Assembly: GCF_900292015.1 (NCBI RefSeq)
Contig: NZ_LR130759.1
Span: forward strand, 372,001-436,000
Origin: Mycobacterium basiliense
GTDB taxonomy: Bacteria; Actinomycetota; Actinomycetes; Mycobacteriales; Mycobacteriaceae
Direction: 5' to 3'
Length of the DNA: 64,000 bases
Positions 26,432-36,531 of the stretch are shown one piece after another. The position numbers were made by a program, and so were the translations under genes. The notes beneath the pieces were generated by a model. That model did no database searches and had not been told where the DNA came from. It worked only from the letters and a program-made list of their open reading frames with translations. Every line of letters begins with the position of its first letter. Within the stretch, counting starts at the first letter, position 1.

Positions 26432-27907
26432 CTAGCCCTCGATGGTGTGGCCCATCGGCATCAACACGCTCTTTTGCTGCGTGAAGTGTTCAACGCCTTC
26501 CGGCCCGTTCTCTCGGCCGATGCCGGAATTCTTGTAACCGCCGAACGGGCAGCACGGATCAAAGGCGTACCAGTTGATGGCGAAGGTCCCGGTGCGGATC
26601 TTCTCCGAGATCTCGATGCCCTTGGCGATATCGCTGGTCCATACGCTGCCGGCCAGGCCGTACACCGAATCGTTGGCGATCGTGACCGCGTCCTCCTCGG
26701 TGTCATAGGGGATTACCACGAGCACCGGCCCGAAGATCTCCTCTTGCGCGATGGTCATCTTGTTGTCGACGTCCGCGAAAACCGTGGGTTGCACGTAAAA
26801 GCCCTTGTCTAAGACGTCCGAGCCTTCCGGGCGGCCGCCGCCACACACCAACCGGGCACCTTCCTCGATACCCTTGGCAATGTAGCCCTCTACCCGGGCG
26901 CGCTGCTTCTCCGAAATCAGCGACCCGATCTGGGCGGCGGGGTCCGACGGCGGACCCATCGGTAGGGCCTGCACGAAAGCGCTTACCGCGTCCACTATTT
27001 CGTCGTAGCGTGAGCGTGGTGCCAGGATGCGTGTTTGGCCCACACAAGCCTGCCCGGTGTTCATGATCCCGGAAAACACCATCATCGGGATCGCGGTGGT
27101 CAGATCGACATCCTCGAGGAGTATGGCCGCGGACTTTCCGCCCAGCTCCAGTGTGCAGGGCTTGAGCAGATCTGCGGCGCGGCGGCCGATCTCCTTGCCG
27201 ACCGCCGAGCTGCCGGTGAAGGTGAACAAGTCGACGTCAGGGTTGGATGTCAACGCTTGTCCGGTCTCAACCCCGCCGGGCACCACCGACAGCACACCGT
27301 CGGGCAGGCCGGCCTCGGCGAACACCTCCGCCAAAGCGTTTGCAGTCAAGGGTGTTTCGGCCGCCGGCTTGAGCACGACCGTGCAGCCGGCCAACAGTGC
27401 CGGGCCTAGCTTGTTAACCGCCAGGAACAGCGGCACGTTCCACGCCACGATCGCCCCCACCACGCCGATCGGCTCGCGATGGACGATGGTCTGCCCGTAG
27501 GAGCCGGTGCGGATTTCCTTCCATTTGACCTGGTCGACGGCCGGGCCGGCGAAGAAGTTCATCGCTCCCATCGAGCCCATCCAGTGCATCGTCTCGATGG
27601 TGGTGGGCGGCTGGCCGGTCTCGTCGGCGAGCAGCTTGGCGAAGTGGTCCTTGCGCTCCTCGAGGAGCTTGAGGGCGTTCGCGATGACCGCTGCACGCTC
27701 CTTTGGCGGCGTCGCGGGCCAGGGCCCGTGATCGAATGCCGCGCGAGCCGCCGCCACGGCGGCGTCGACGTCGGCGGCTGCCGCTAACGGCACCTTGCCC
27801 ACATACTCCCCGGTGGCCGGACAATGCACCTCAATGACGTCCGAGGTCGATGGCTGTGTCCACTTGCCACCGATGAAGAGTTTGTCGTATTCGGTCTTCT
27901 CGCCCAT
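26432..27907 (-). CDS. Aldehyde dehydrogenase (Rv0223c-like)
   Basis: NAD(P)-dependent aldehyde dehydrogenase of 491 residues. The catalytic cysteine is in MNTGQACVGQTRI and the general-base glutamate in TLELGGKSAAI. The cofactor loop is FTFTGSSAVGKEIG, and the C-terminal FGGYKNSGIGRENG segment is intact. It oxidises an aldehyde to the acid; the physiological substrate is unknown. Convergent with the crotonase gene. The order Rv0223c then Rv0224c matches M. tuberculosis. Confidence 0.92.
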   Translation of the reverse strand: MGEKTEYDKLFIGGKWTQPSTSDVIEVHCPATGEYVGKVPLAAAADVDAAVAAARAAFDHGPWPATPPKERAAVIANALKLLEERKDHFAKLLADETGQPPTTIETMHWMGSMGAMNFFAGPAVDQVKWKEIRTGSYGQTIVHREPIGVVGAIVAWNVPLFLAVNKLGPALLAGCTVVLKPAAETPLTANALAEVFAEAGLPDGVLSVVPGGVETGQALTSNPDVDLFTFTGSSAVGKEIGRRAADLLKPCTLELGGKSAAILLEDVDLTTAIPMMVFSGIMNTGQACVGQTRILAPRSRYDEIVDAVSAFVQALPMGPPSDPAAQIGSLISEKQRARVEGYIAKGIEEGARLVCGGGRPEGSDVLDKGFYVQPTVFADVDNKMTIAQEEIFGPVLVVIPYDTEEDAVTIANDSVYGLAGSVWTSDIAKGIEISEKIRTGTFAINWYAFDPCCPFGGYKNSGIGRENGPEGVEHFTQQKSVLMPMGHTIEG

Positions 27908-27951
27908 GGCGCCACCCTACCCAAGCCGAAGCAAAACGAGAACACGTTCCA

Positions 27952-28731
27952 TTATGGTGCCCGAAGGACCAGCACCAGATTACTCACCAAGAACTCCCGC
28001 AGCACGGGCACCGACGCTAGCCACCATGCCCATCGCGGGTGGTAGCGGGGAAATGCAGCTATCGCGGCTCCAGTGCTGGTGGCCCAGTCCAGCCCCTCGG
28101 CGGCGGACACCGCAAACAACGACGACCCGTAGTTATTCTTCGCTGGATGGCCGTGTTTGCGCGCATAGCGGGCGGCGGCCCGGGCACCGCCGAGATAGTG
28201 GGTCAGCCCCATCTCATGGCCACCGAACGGGCCGAGCCAGACGGTGTAGGACAGCACGACCAGTCCGCCCGGCCGAGTCACCCGCAGCATCTCGGCGCCG
28301 AGTTGCCAGGGGCGTGGCACGTGCTCGGCCACATTGGACGACAGGCAGATGTCCACGACGTCGTCGGCGAACGGCAGTGCCATACCCGAGGCCCGGACAA
28401 ACGAGCCCGGCGCAGGTGCATGAGCCGGTCCCGCCGCGTGCATCTCGTTGGGGTCGGGTTCCACGCCGATATACCGGACACCGGCGTCAGCGAATGCCGA
28501 TGCGAAATAGCCAGGCCCCCCGCCGACATCGAGCAGACTACGGCCGGCGAGGGGGCCGCCATGGGTGGCACGCCAGAGATCGCCGACCATGGTTGCGGTG
28601 TCGCCCGCGAGTGCGCCGTAGAAGCGTGCCGGGTCCGTCTGTTCGTAGCGGAATTTCGACGCCAGTTGTAGGGACCGCCGCAGCGTTGCCCGCCGCGCGA
28701 AAGCGTCGGTAACACCTGGGGCAATGCTCAT
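27952..28731 (-). CDS. SAM-dependent methyltransferase (Rv0224c-like)
   Basis: A methyltransferase of about 259 residues. SLLDVGGGPGYFASAFADAG is motif I, and GVEPDPNEMHAAG supplies the acidic ribose-binding residue. MALPFADDVVDICLSSNVAEHVPRPW is the UbiE-type core, followed by MLRVTRPGGLVVLSYTVW. The start MSIAPGV at 28731 is chosen; an ATG four codons upstream (28743) is possible. It is divergent from the Rv0225-like glycosyltransferase, and this block through Rv0228 is conserved across mycobacteria, suggesting modification of an envelope lipid or glycan. Substrate unknown. Confidence 0.88.
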   Translation of the reverse strand: MSIAPGVTDAFARRATLRRSLQLASKFRYEQTDPARFYGALAGDTATMVGDLWRATHGGPLAGRSLLDVGGGPGYFASAFADAGVRYIGVEPDPNEMHAAGPAHAPAPGSFVRASGMALPFADDVVDICLSSNVAEHVPRPWQLGAEMLRVTRPGGLVVLSYTVWLGPFGGHEMGLTHYLGGARAAARYARKHGHPAKNNYGSSLFAVSAAEGLDWATSTGAAIAAFPRYHPRWAWWLASVPVLREFLVSNLVLVLRAP

Positions 28732-28837
28732 CCGCCACCGCATCGCCGCGAGCCTAACGCGAGGGTGGCTCCGGCCGCCGAGAGTGTCCCGGGCGCTCCG
28801 CTTGGCGCATGGCGTCGACAGGCTAGGCTGACCACTG

Positions 28838-30001
28838 ATGTCTGAACTGCGCTCGGTGTTGCTGCTGTGCTGGCGCGATACCGGACACCCGCAGGGCGGC
28901 GGCAGCGAAACCTACTTGCAGCGGATCGGCGCGCAGCTAGCCGCCACCGGCATTGAGGTCACACTGCGCACCGCCCGCTACCCAGGTGCGCCTCGACGCG
29001 AAGTGGTCGACGGGGTGCGAATCAGCCGAGCCGGTGGACGCTACTCGGTGTACGTGTGGGCGTTGCTGGCGATGGCTGCCGCGCGATTCGGCTTGGGGCC
29101 ACTGCGACGGGTACGTCCGGATGTGGTTGTCGACACCCAGAACGGTCTGCCGTTCCTTGCCCGGCTGCTCTACGGGCAGCGGACGGTACTACTGGTGCAC
29201 CATTGCCATCGCGAGCAGTGGCCGGTGGCCGGCCCGGTGCTTGGGCGACTCGGCTGGTTTGTCGAGTCCACGTTGTCGCCGCGGTTGAACCGGCACAACC
29301 AATACGTGACGGTCTCGTTGCCGTCGGCGCGGGATCTGGTCGCCCTCGGTGTGGACAGCCAGCGGATTGCGGTGGTCCGCAACGGTCTCGACGAGGCGCC
29401 AGCGCAAACGTTGCGCGGCCCGCGTGCGTCCGCGCCGCGGGTGGTAGTGCTGTCCCGGTTGGTGCCGCACAAGCAGATCGAGGACGCTTTGCAGGCGGTC
29501 GCGCAGCTGCGTCGACGAACCCCGGGGATACCGAATCTGCACATCGACGTGGTCGGTGGCGGCTGGTGGCGGCAGCGACTCGTCGACCATGTACAGCGAC
29601 TTGGCATTTCCGATGCGGTGACCTTCCATGGCCATGTCGATGACATAACCAAACATCATGTGCTGCAAGGATCTTGGGTGCAACTGCTGCCGTCCCGCAA
29701 GGAGGGTTGGGGCCTGGCAGTAGTGGAAGCGGGCCAGCACAACGTGCCTACCGTCGGATACCGATCTTCCGGGGGCCTGTCGGACTCGATCATCGACGGC
29801 GTCACCGGCATATTGGTCGACAGTCACGCCGAACTGGTGGAGTGGCTCGAGCGGCTACTGTCCGATTCGGTGCTGCGTGATCAACTTGGCGCCAAGGCCC
29901 AGGTGCGCAGTGCCGAATTCTCGTGGCAGCAAAGCGCCGAAGCGCTGCGCACCGTGCTGGAATCGGTGATAGCCGGCCACCGCGTCAACGGTGTGGTGTA
30001 A
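28838..30001 (+). CDS. GT4-family glycosyltransferase (Rv0225-like)
   Basis: A 387-residue GT-B fold glycosyltransferase. The N-terminal domain begins SVLLLCWRDTGHPQGGGSETYLQRIG, the acceptor-side glycine-rich loop. VVLSRLVPHKQIEDALQA starts the donor-binding domain, and PSRKEGWGLAVVEAGQHNVP (about residues 285-304) is the E-x7-E motif that binds the nucleotide-sugar. Probably retaining and acting at the cytoplasmic face of the membrane. Its 3' end overlaps the end of the convergent Rv0226c-like gene by 17 bases. Sugar and acceptor are unknown. Confidence 0.88.
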   Translation: MSELRSVLLLCWRDTGHPQGGGSETYLQRIGAQLAATGIEVTLRTARYPGAPRREVVDGVRISRAGGRYSVYVWALLAMAAARFGLGPLRRVRPDVVVDTQNGLPFLARLLYGQRTVLLVHHCHREQWPVAGPVLGRLGWFVESTLSPRLNRHNQYVTVSLPSARDLVALGVDSQRIAVVRNGLDEAPAQTLRGPRASAPRVVVLSRLVPHKQIEDALQAVAQLRRRTPGIPNLHIDVVGGGWWRQRLVDHVQRLGISDAVTFHGHVDDITKHHVLQGSWVQLLPSRKEGWGLAVVEAGQHNVPTVGYRSSGGLSDSIIDGVTGILVDSHAELVEWLERLLSDSVLRDQLGAKAQVRSAEFSWQQSAEALRTVLESVIAGHRVNGVV

Positions 30002-31760
30002 ACCGGGTTACCTGTAGGCGTATCCGGCAGGCCGCCATGCCGGCACCGCCCACCAGCAGCATCAACAGCCACGCCCAATGCGCAAGCAGCGTCGCTCGAA
30101 GGCGGCCGGACGAGACACCGACACCGTGGCCGCCGATCCGATAAAGGACCAACTCGTCGTCCCGATAGGCCGGTGTGAGCTTATTGAGCGTGCGGGCAGC
30201 AGCGCCCATCGCGCCGGCGGCGCCCAATTCCACGACTACCCAGCCGACGCCGGCATCGGCCAGGGTCGACGAATCCGGTCCGGTAAGCAGCAATTCCTGC
30301 ACGGCCCGAGCGTGTGCGCCGTCTCCGGGAACGGTTACCCCGGAAATGACCAGATCACCGGCGACGAGGACATCGGCGCGAACCCAGCGGGGCAGCGGAT
30401 CCAGCACCGGTGTGGAACCTGACCAGGAGAAACGCCGCATTGTGCCGGTTGGCAGGACCGCAACCGGTCCGGGCTGGCGGTTGATTTCCGCCGCGACGGC
30501 CGCCCACCCGGCCGGGTAGTGCACCGGCGCGACCTTGCCCCACGCACCCCACGCCAGGTCGGGCAGGGCCAACACCAGCGCCAGGCAGCACACCGTTGCC
30601 GTCGCCGCGGGCGTCAGGGGCCGCAGCCACCGGCCCAGTGTCACCGCCGCACCCGCACCGGATACCGCATAGCCCGGCATCGCCAGCGCCACCCATTTTT
30701 GGCCGTCACGCAACACGCCCAAGCCCGGCGCGGCGTCGACCACGGCAGCCAACGCGCGCAGGCCCGGGCCGGTCGCCAACCCCGCCGGCAGCAGCACGGC
30801 TACCGCGGCCAGCACCAGCAGCGGCGCCGCCGCCGGCCGTCGCGCCACTACCGGGAGGCCTGCCGCCACCACGCCCAGCAGAACGGCGGCCGACGACAAC
30901 GCAAAAAGCGTGGTCCGAGAGTCGGGCACCGCCTGGCCATTCCAGATGCCGCCAAGGCTAGCCAAGCTGACCAGCGTGCCCAGGCCGGGCTCGGCCCGCG
31001 GTGCGAATGCGGTAATCCCGAGCCCGCTGCTCATCGAGTGGGTTGTCAACGATGAACCCAGCGCCGACGCCGTCAACCACGGCAGCGCTCCCACCAGCGC
31101 GGCACTCACTGCCGCTGCGGCACACAGCCATCGCGGCCGTCCGTCACCGGGAGTCGCCACACAGGTCAGTGCCACGGCCGCGGCGAGGATCAAGCCGGTT
31201 GGGGTCAATCCGGCCAGCGCTACCCAGAAAGCCAGGCCGAAAAGCCCAGCCGCGCATCCGCTGCCAACCATCCGGAGCTGCAGCATCGTGGTCGCCACCC
31301 ATGGCAAACAGCCATATCCCAACAACAGGCTCCAATGGCCTTGCAAAAGCCGTTCAGCGACATAGGGATTCCAGACAGCAAGGGTGATTGCGACGAACTG
31401 GCCCCCGGCCCCCGCCGCGGGCAGCGTTGTCGCTACTAGCTGGGCCGCGCCCCAGCCGGCCAGCCATAGCCCCAGTACCAAGAACGCCTTAACCACCAAC
31501 CCGCCGTCCACCACGTGCGAGGCCAGCGCCATTGCGAAGTCCTGGGGTGTGGCTCGGGGCGCAGCGGTCAACCCCAGCGCCCCGGCGGACAGATACGAGC
31601 GCGGCGTAGACACCGCATCGCGCAGCAGCAGGTAGCCAGGTCCCAAAAGCGGCCCAACCACCAGCAGCGCCAGCAGCAGGGCGTACCCAGGCCGCAACCA
31701 GCGTGCGGCGCTGAACGAGCGTGGACGCCCGCCGTCCTCCCGGGCCGTTTTGGCCCGCAT
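29985..31760 (-). CDS. Polytopic membrane protein (Rv0226c-like)
   Basis: A 591-residue membrane protein with about a dozen hydrophobic segments, starting with YALLLALLVVGPLLGPGYLLL. Many Gly/Ala-rich helices follow, and there is a soluble loop near residues 420-540 containing YPAGWAAVAAEINRQPGPVAVLPTG. The layout, helices followed by an external domain, resembles GT-C-like or flippase-like envelope proteins, but no Asp-rich GT-C motif is certain. It ends overlapping the Rv0225-like gene and starts 8 bp after the Rv0227c-like stop, so it is co-transcribed with that gene. Confidence 0.8.
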   Translation of the reverse strand: MRAKTAREDGGRPRSFSAARWLRPGYALLLALLVVGPLLGPGYLLLRDAVSTPRSYLSAGALGLTAAPRATPQDFAMALASHVVDGGLVVKAFLVLGLWLAGWGAAQLVATTLPAAGAGGQFVAITLAVWNPYVAERLLQGHWSLLLGYGCLPWVATTMLQLRMVGSGCAAGLFGLAFWVALAGLTPTGLILAAAVALTCVATPGDGRPRWLCAAAAVSAALVGALPWLTASALGSSLTTHSMSSGLGITAFAPRAEPGLGTLVSLASLGGIWNGQAVPDSRTTLFALSSAAVLLGVVAAGLPVVARRPAAAPLLVLAAVAVLLPAGLATGPGLRALAAVVDAAPGLGVLRDGQKWVALAMPGYAVSGAGAAVTLGRWLRPLTPAATATVCCLALVLALPDLAWGAWGKVAPVHYPAGWAAVAAEINRQPGPVAVLPTGTMRRFSWSGSTPVLDPLPRWVRADVLVAGDLVISGVTVPGDGAHARAVQELLLTGPDSSTLADAGVGWVVVELGAAGAMGAAARTLNKLTPAYRDDELVLYRIGGHGVGVSSGRLRATLLAHWAWLLMLLVGGAGMAACRIRLQVTRFTPHR

Positions 31761-31768
31761 TGTCGCCG

Positions 31769-33058
31769 CTAAGACCGTTCGGTCGGATCGGGCGGCTCAG
31801 CTGACCCGGAGTCCGCCGCCGAGGGCGGGTCGGCCGAGCCGGATTGGGGTTTGTCGGAGGGAGAGTTCGGATCGTCCGGCAGCTCACCGCGCTGCGTGGG
31901 CAGTTTCTCGGTCTCGGCTTCGGCTCCCGGGACGGGTGGCTCGAGCCCGGCTCGTCGCAAGTAGTCGGTGTCGGCGCGGTCCAAGCTGGGATCGATCAGC
32001 GCGCTCTCGGTCCGCAGGCTAAACGATGCCAGGACCCCACCGCCGATCAGCGCAATCAGGCCGGTGGCGGTGAACGTGATCGGCAGCACCCGCGACCACA
32101 GTGCCAGCCGGTCACGCTCGTCACGGGCCGCGTTGACCTGGGTTTCAACCGTTTCTTCGGTGGAACTGACCTTGTAATCGGCCAGCGTCACCTCTGGCTT
32201 GAGAGCGTCGCGGGCGAAGTAGTGGTTGGCGTGTTCGGTTTCCTTGACGATGGTGCCGGTGACCGGGTCCACCCAAAAGGTTCGTTGGGCGGCGTAGTAG
32301 CGGGTCATGGTGATCTGCTCGTCGGGCTCTCCCGGAACGCCCCACATCGCCGCGGACGTGGTGACCTTGCCGTCCTCGTCGCCGGCGTACAACGACGGGT
32401 ATGTGACCGGCGCAACGAGCTTGCCATCGGAGTTGTAGCCGACGTTCTGCGTGAAGCGGAATGTGGTCAAGCCGTTGACGTCGTCTTCACCTTCGTAGTT
32501 GACATCGAACGCCTTTTGCGCGATCGGATCGAAGTAGGGGTAGGACTTCTTCTCGGTGTGGAATGGGAAGCGGTAGGCCAATCCCTCGTGCCGCAGCGGG
32601 ATGGCGGTCGGCGGGCTTTCATCTTTGAAGTTTCGCGGCTTCTGAACGGCGCCACCGGTGTGAGTGTCGTCCGAAACGGCCATCGCCGTCTCCCGATTGA
32701 GGGTGACCGTGTCGACGATGGCCAGCAGGAGACCGGTGTCCTTCTGCTTGTCGGTACGGCGGACCGAGGTGCCTACCTGAAGCGTGACGACGTCTGCGTT
32801 GGCGGGCGATTCGACCGTGACCTGCTGCTGAGACACCAGGGGCACATTCTGGTTGATCACGATGTGCTCACCGGATAGCGACCCCGAGTCCAGTGCGGTT
32901 CCCGAACCCTCGCTGATCAAGGTGGCGTCGATGTCGAGCGGGATCTTGGTGATCTTGCCGCTGGTGTAGGTCGACAGCAGCAGCGCGGCAATCAACAGGG
33001 CGGCTCCGAGCCCGATCGTTCCCAATGCGGCGATGCGCAACATGACTGCTCGGTTCAC
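31769..33058 (-). CDS. DUF3068 membrane protein (Rv0227c-like)
   Basis: A 429-residue protein starting with GTG 33058. One N-terminal helix (IAALGTIGLGAALLIAALLLSTY) is followed by a large external domain of beta-rich character that includes GGAVQKPRNFKDESPPTAIPLRHEGL and VTRYYAAQRTFWVDPVTG-like strands. A second helix (VLPITFTATGLIALIGGGVLA, about residues 328-348) and a Pro/Ser-rich cytoplasmic tail complete it. This is the architecture of DUF3068 proteins, some of which are labelled PorA family. It is conserved and reported important in mycobacteria, but its role is not known to me. Confidence 0.85.
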   Translation of the reverse strand: MNRAVMLRIAALGTIGLGAALLIAALLLSTYTSGKITKIPLDIDATLISEGSGTALDSGSLSGEHIVINQNVPLVSQQQVTVESPANADVVTLQVGTSVRRTDKQKDTGLLLAIVDTVTLNRETAMAVSDDTHTGGAVQKPRNFKDESPPTAIPLRHEGLAYRFPFHTEKKSYPYFDPIAQKAFDVNYEGEDDVNGLTTFRFTQNVGYNSDGKLVAPVTYPSLYAGDEDGKVTTSAAMWGVPGEPDEQITMTRYYAAQRTFWVDPVTGTIVKETEHANHYFARDALKPEVTLADYKVSSTEETVETQVNAARDERDRLALWSRVLPITFTATGLIALIGGGVLASFSLRTESALIDPSLDRADTDYLRRAGLEPPVPGAEAETEKLPTQRGELPDDPNSPSDKPQSGSADPPSAADSGSAEPPDPTERS

Positions 33059-33237
33059 GTTGCTGTGCCCTCCTTCTCAGACCACGGATTCGTCGGTCGC
33101 GACCCGCTCCGACCTGACCAAGCAGCGAGGCAAAACCCGTTTGACCCTAACAGCAGAACGTATGGCCCCGGTGTGCGAACCTGCCTCCACTTTGCCCGTG
33201 TACCCCGATTCGCCAGCGAACACATCGGGGGCAGACT

Positions 33238-34410
33238 GTGATCGTGACCGACGACGGCCAGCAGGTGGGCGGAACACGCAGCTTTCTGCCCGCGGTGGAG
33301 GGTATGCGCGCCTGCGCGGCAATGGGCGTGGTCGTCACGCACGTCGCTTTCCAGACCGGCCACTCCAGCGGGGCGGTCGGCAGGCTGTTCGGCCGCTTCG
33401 ATCTGGCGGTTTCGGTGTTTTTTGCGTTGTCGGGATTCCTGCTGTGGCGTGGACATGCCGCGGCCGCGCGCGGCCTGACGCCGCGCCCTCGGACGGGCCG
33501 CTACCTGCGATCTCGGGTGGTCCGAATCATGCCCGCCTACGTGGTGGCGGTAGTCGTGATCCTGACCCTGCTACCCGACGCGGACCACGCCAGCCTGACG
33601 GTGTGGCTGGCGAATTTGACGCTGACCCAGATCTACGTGCCGCTGACCCTGACCGGCGGCCTGACCCAGATGTGGAGCCTGTCGGTCGAGGTCGGTTTCT
33701 ACATGGCGTTGCCGCTCTTCGCGTTGCTTGCCCGCCGGCTCCCGACCCGTGCTCGGGTGCCGGTGATTGCCACATTGGCAGTGCTCAGCTGGGTCTGGGC
33801 GTGGCTGCCGGTGGCATCCGGGGCCGGGATGAATCCGCTGAACTGGCCACCAGCATTTTTCTCCTGGTTCGCCGCGGGCATGTTGCTGGCCGAGTGGATC
33901 CACGGCCCGATCGGGTGGCCGCACCGGTTGGCTCGACGGCGGATCCTGATCGGCACGGTGGCGGTGGCGGCCTACCTGGTGGCGGCCTCCCCACTGGCCG
34001 GGCCGGCCGGCCTGGTCCAGGGCACGGCGACGCAATTTGCGGTGAAAACCGCCATGGGTGCCGTGGTGGCTTTCGCGCTGGTGGCCCCGCTGGTGCTGGA
34101 CCGGCCCGACATGCCGCACCGGCTGCTGGGCACCGCCGTCATGGTGACCTTGGGCCGTTGGTCCTATGGGCTGTTCATTTGGCACCTGGCCGCGTTGGAC
34201 ATGGTGTTCCCGGTGATCGGGGTGTTTCCCTTCACCGGGCGGATGCCGACGGTGTTGGTGTTGACGTTGGTCTTTGGCTTTGCGATCGCCGCGGTGAGTT
34301 ATGCGCTGGTCGAATCGTCGTGCCGAGAGGCGTTGCGTCGTTGGGAGAACCGCGCCACACGTCGCGAGCCGCTCGACATCGACCGGGAGGCGGACGCGAT
34401 CGCGCCCTGA
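33238..34410 (+). CDS. Membrane acyltransferase 3 family protein (Rv0228-like)
   Basis: A 390-residue integral membrane O-acyltransferase with about ten hydrophobic helices. FLPAVEGMRACAAMGVVVTHVAF carries the family's N-terminal Arg and catalytic His. FDLAVSVFFALSGFLLWR and MWSLSVEVGFYMALPLF are the other family signatures. The family transfers acyl groups to sugars or lipids at the membrane. GTG codons at 33238 and 33244 are both possible starts. It ends 112 bases into the region overlapped antisense by a PE_PGRS remnant. Confidence 0.88.
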   Translation: MIVTDDGQQVGGTRSFLPAVEGMRACAAMGVVVTHVAFQTGHSSGAVGRLFGRFDLAVSVFFALSGFLLWRGHAAAARGLTPRPRTGRYLRSRVVRIMPAYVVAVVVILTLLPDADHASLTVWLANLTLTQIYVPLTLTGGLTQMWSLSVEVGFYMALPLFALLARRLPTRARVPVIATLAVLSWVWAWLPVASGAGMNPLNWPPAFFSWFAAGMLLAEWIHGPIGWPHRLARRRILIGTVAVAAYLVAASPLAGPAGLVQGTATQFAVKTAMGAVVAFALVAPLVLDRPDMPHRLLGTAVMVTLGRWSYGLFIWHLAALDMVFPVIGVFPFTGRMPTVLVLTLVFGFAIAAVSYALVESSCREALRRWENRATRREPLDIDREADAIAP

Positions 34411-34658
34411 GGGCTGGGCGGCTGCGGCATCCCGTTCATCCCGTCGCGGCCGGACAGGAAGGCGTTCGTGCCGGCGGCGCCACCAACACGAGCTGTTGCG
34501 CCGGTCTCACCGTTACCGCCGTTGCCGCCGTCGCCGATCAACACGGCGCTACGCCGCAGCCGCCTTTGCCGCCGGTTCCGGAGAATGGTCCAACCGATGC
34601 TCGCCAGATCTGTCGCCGCGGTGGCCGGCTGCTCAGGGATGATGGGAACAAGCGACAC
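34299..34658 (-). pseudogene. PE_PGRS remnant
   Basis: A minus-strand frame from GTG 34658 begins SLVPIIPEQPATAATDLASI, which matches the first 25 residues of PE domains (consensus MSFVxxxPExxxAAATDLAxIG). It then jumps to RNRRQRRLRRSAVLIGDGG and a few PGRS-like GGNGG units ([12 protein letters not shown]). About 75 residues of the PE domain and nearly all of the PGRS region are missing, and the frame then runs antisense into the Rv0228-like gene. It is most simply read as the collapsed copy of a second PE_PGRS gene next to the intact one. Confidence 0.65.
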
Positions 34659-34828
34659 GGGCTAGTCCTCGTCGGCTCACCGGCCGTCGCCTGGTCAGTG
34701 GGTCGAGGAATGGGACGCGCAGCGTATCGCGATCCGTCTTCCGCTTTCGGCGGTTCAGCTCAGTGGCGTTGACGTCAACGCAGCCCATCGGGTGCGCCGC
34801 AGCGTGCCGCTTTGCCCGGGTACGACCG

Positions 34829-36397
34829 TCAGGCAATGCCGTGCTGCCCCGGTTGGCCGAACAGCCGGCCACCGGCGCCACCGGTGCCGCCCGTGGCTGG
34901 GTTCGCGCCCACCCCGCCGTTGCCGCCATCGCCGCCATTGCCGGCTAACTTGGCGTTGCCGCCGTTGCCGCCGTCGCCGCCGTCCCCGCCGACGCTTGCT
35001 CCGCCAACGCCACCGGTGCCGCCGCTACCGATCAGTCCGGCGCTACCTCCGGGCCCACCCTTACCGGCGGCCATCGCAACGCCCAGTCCGCCGGTCCCGC
35101 CGTTGCCGCCGTCACCGATGAGCGCGGCGGCGGCTCCGCCGGCTCCGCCGGCACCTCCGAGATCAGAACCTGACCCGCCGCGCCCGCCGTCGCCGCCGCT
35201 GCCGACGATTCCGACGGCGTTGCCGCCCGCCCCGCCGGTGGCTCCGTTCACAGTGCCGTCCCCGCCGTCGCCCCCGTTGCCGCCGTTGCCGAACAGGCTG
35301 CCCGCGTTACCACCGCTCGCGCCGGCACCGCCGCTGCCGGTAGTGGATAACCCGGCGCCACCGTCCCCGCCGGCACCGCCGTTGCCGATCAGCAGGCCGG
35401 CTTGCCCCCCAACCCCGCCGGCACCTGCGGTGGTGATGCTGGCCCCTCCGCCCCCGCCGGTACCCCCGTTGCCCAAGTAGCCCGCTCCACCGATTCCGCC
35501 AGCCCCACCGGCGCCCCCGACGTGATCGCCGGCGCCGCCGTCGCCGCCGGGGCCGCCGCTGCCGAATAGGAATCCACCCATTCCACCCGCACCGCCTGTG
35601 CCGCCGCTGCCTCCTGACCCGCCGCCGCCACCCGGGCCGCCGGTTCCGCCGGTACCGAATATCAGGCCTCCGGGGCCGCCGGCTCCCCCGGCGCCGCCGC
35701 TACCGCCGAACCCGGGGCCGCCGGAGCCACCCATGCCGCCGCTGCCGAATAGCAGGCCGCCGGCGCCGCCAGCACCGCCGGCGGCCAAGCCTCCGCCGGC
35801 ACCGCCGGCTCCGCCGTTGCCGAGCAGCATGCCGCCGGCGCCGCCGGCCCCGCCGACGCCGCCATTCACGGGTGTCCCGGGGGCGCCGGCCCCGCCGGCC
35901 CCGCCATTGCCGATCAGGCCCGCCGCCCCGCCATTGCCCCCCTTCTGGCCGACGGCCGCGCCGGATCCGCCGGCGCCGCCGTTTCCGTACAAGATGCCGG
36001 CGGCCCCGCCGTCGGCCCCCGACCCTGGGGCGGCGTTGGTGCCATTGCCGAACAGCGGTCGTCCCAGCAACGCCTGGGTGGGCGCATTGATCGCGTTGAG
36101 CAGGGTGACCTCGACGTTGGCCGCCTCGGAGGTCGCGTACGCACCACCGCCGGCTCTCAATGCCTGCATGAATTGCTCGTGAAACGCTGCCGCGTGGGCG
36201 CCCAGCGACTGATAACCCTGCCCGTGTGAGCCGAAGAATGCGGCAATGGCCGCCGACACTTCATCGGTACCGGCGGCCAAAACCGCGGTGGTAGTGGGCG
36301 CCGCGGCCGCATTTGCCGCGACAATCGCCGATCCGATGCCGGCCAGACCGCTGGCCGCATCCGCCACGTACTCCGGAATCGCGAACACGAAGGACAT
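34829..36397 (-). CDS. PE_PGRS family protein
   Basis: A 522-residue protein. The PE domain (residues 1 to about 95) begins [20 protein letters not shown] and contains the typical second helix with [30 protein letters not shown] linker with [18 protein letters not shown], the conserved GRPL-like motif found after PE domains, leads into about 390 residues of Gly-Gly-x repeats (GNGGAGGxGG units). The C-terminus is short ([13 protein letters not shown]) with no extra domain. PE_PGRS proteins are exported by ESX systems and found in slow-growing mycobacteria. It occupies the place of Rv0229c. Confidence 0.92.
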   Translation of the reverse strand: MSFVFAIPEYVADAASGLAGIGSAIVAANAAAAPTTTAVLAAGTDEVSAAIAAFFGSHGQGYQSLGAHAAAFHEQFMQALRAGGGAYATSEAANVEVTLLNAINAPTQALLGRPLFGNGTNAAPGSGADGGAAGILYGNGGAGGSGAAVGQKGGNGGAAGLIGNGGAGGAGAPGTPVNGGVGGAGGAGGMLLGNGGAGGAGGGLAAGGAGGAGGLLFGSGGMGGSGGPGFGGSGGAGGAGGPGGLIFGTGGTGGPGGGGGSGGSGGTGGAGGMGGFLFGSGGPGGDGGAGDHVGGAGGAGGIGGAGYLGNGGTGGGGGASITTAGAGGVGGQAGLLIGNGGAGGDGGAGLSTTGSGGAGASGGNAGSLFGNGGNGGDGGDGTVNGATGGAGGNAVGIVGSGGDGGRGGSGSDLGGAGGAGGAAAALIGDGGNGGTGGLGVAMAAGKGGPGGSAGLIGSGGTGGVGGASVGGDGGDGGNGGNAKLAGNGGDGGNGGVGANPATGGTGGAGGRLFGQPGQHGIA

Positions 36398-36531
36398 GCG
36401 TTACCCCCGTCATCGAAAGGCAGAAACGCGCAGGCAGCGGCCAGGAATCCGCCGCGGATTCAGGGTATCGCTAGCGGATGGCGGCTTGGACGGGAAAACC
36501 AACTTTGTCACCGGATCTGGCCGGTCTCTGG

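Noticed and set aside
29985..30001. 17-base overlap of convergent genes as a sign of misannotation
   Set aside because: Both frames are well supported by family features and small convergent overlaps are common in mycobacteria.
34829..36100. Tandem short repeats that could be mistaken for a CRISPR or minisatellite array
   Set aside because: The repeats are in frame and encode Gly-Gly-x units of a PE_PGRS protein; there are no spacers of unique sequence.
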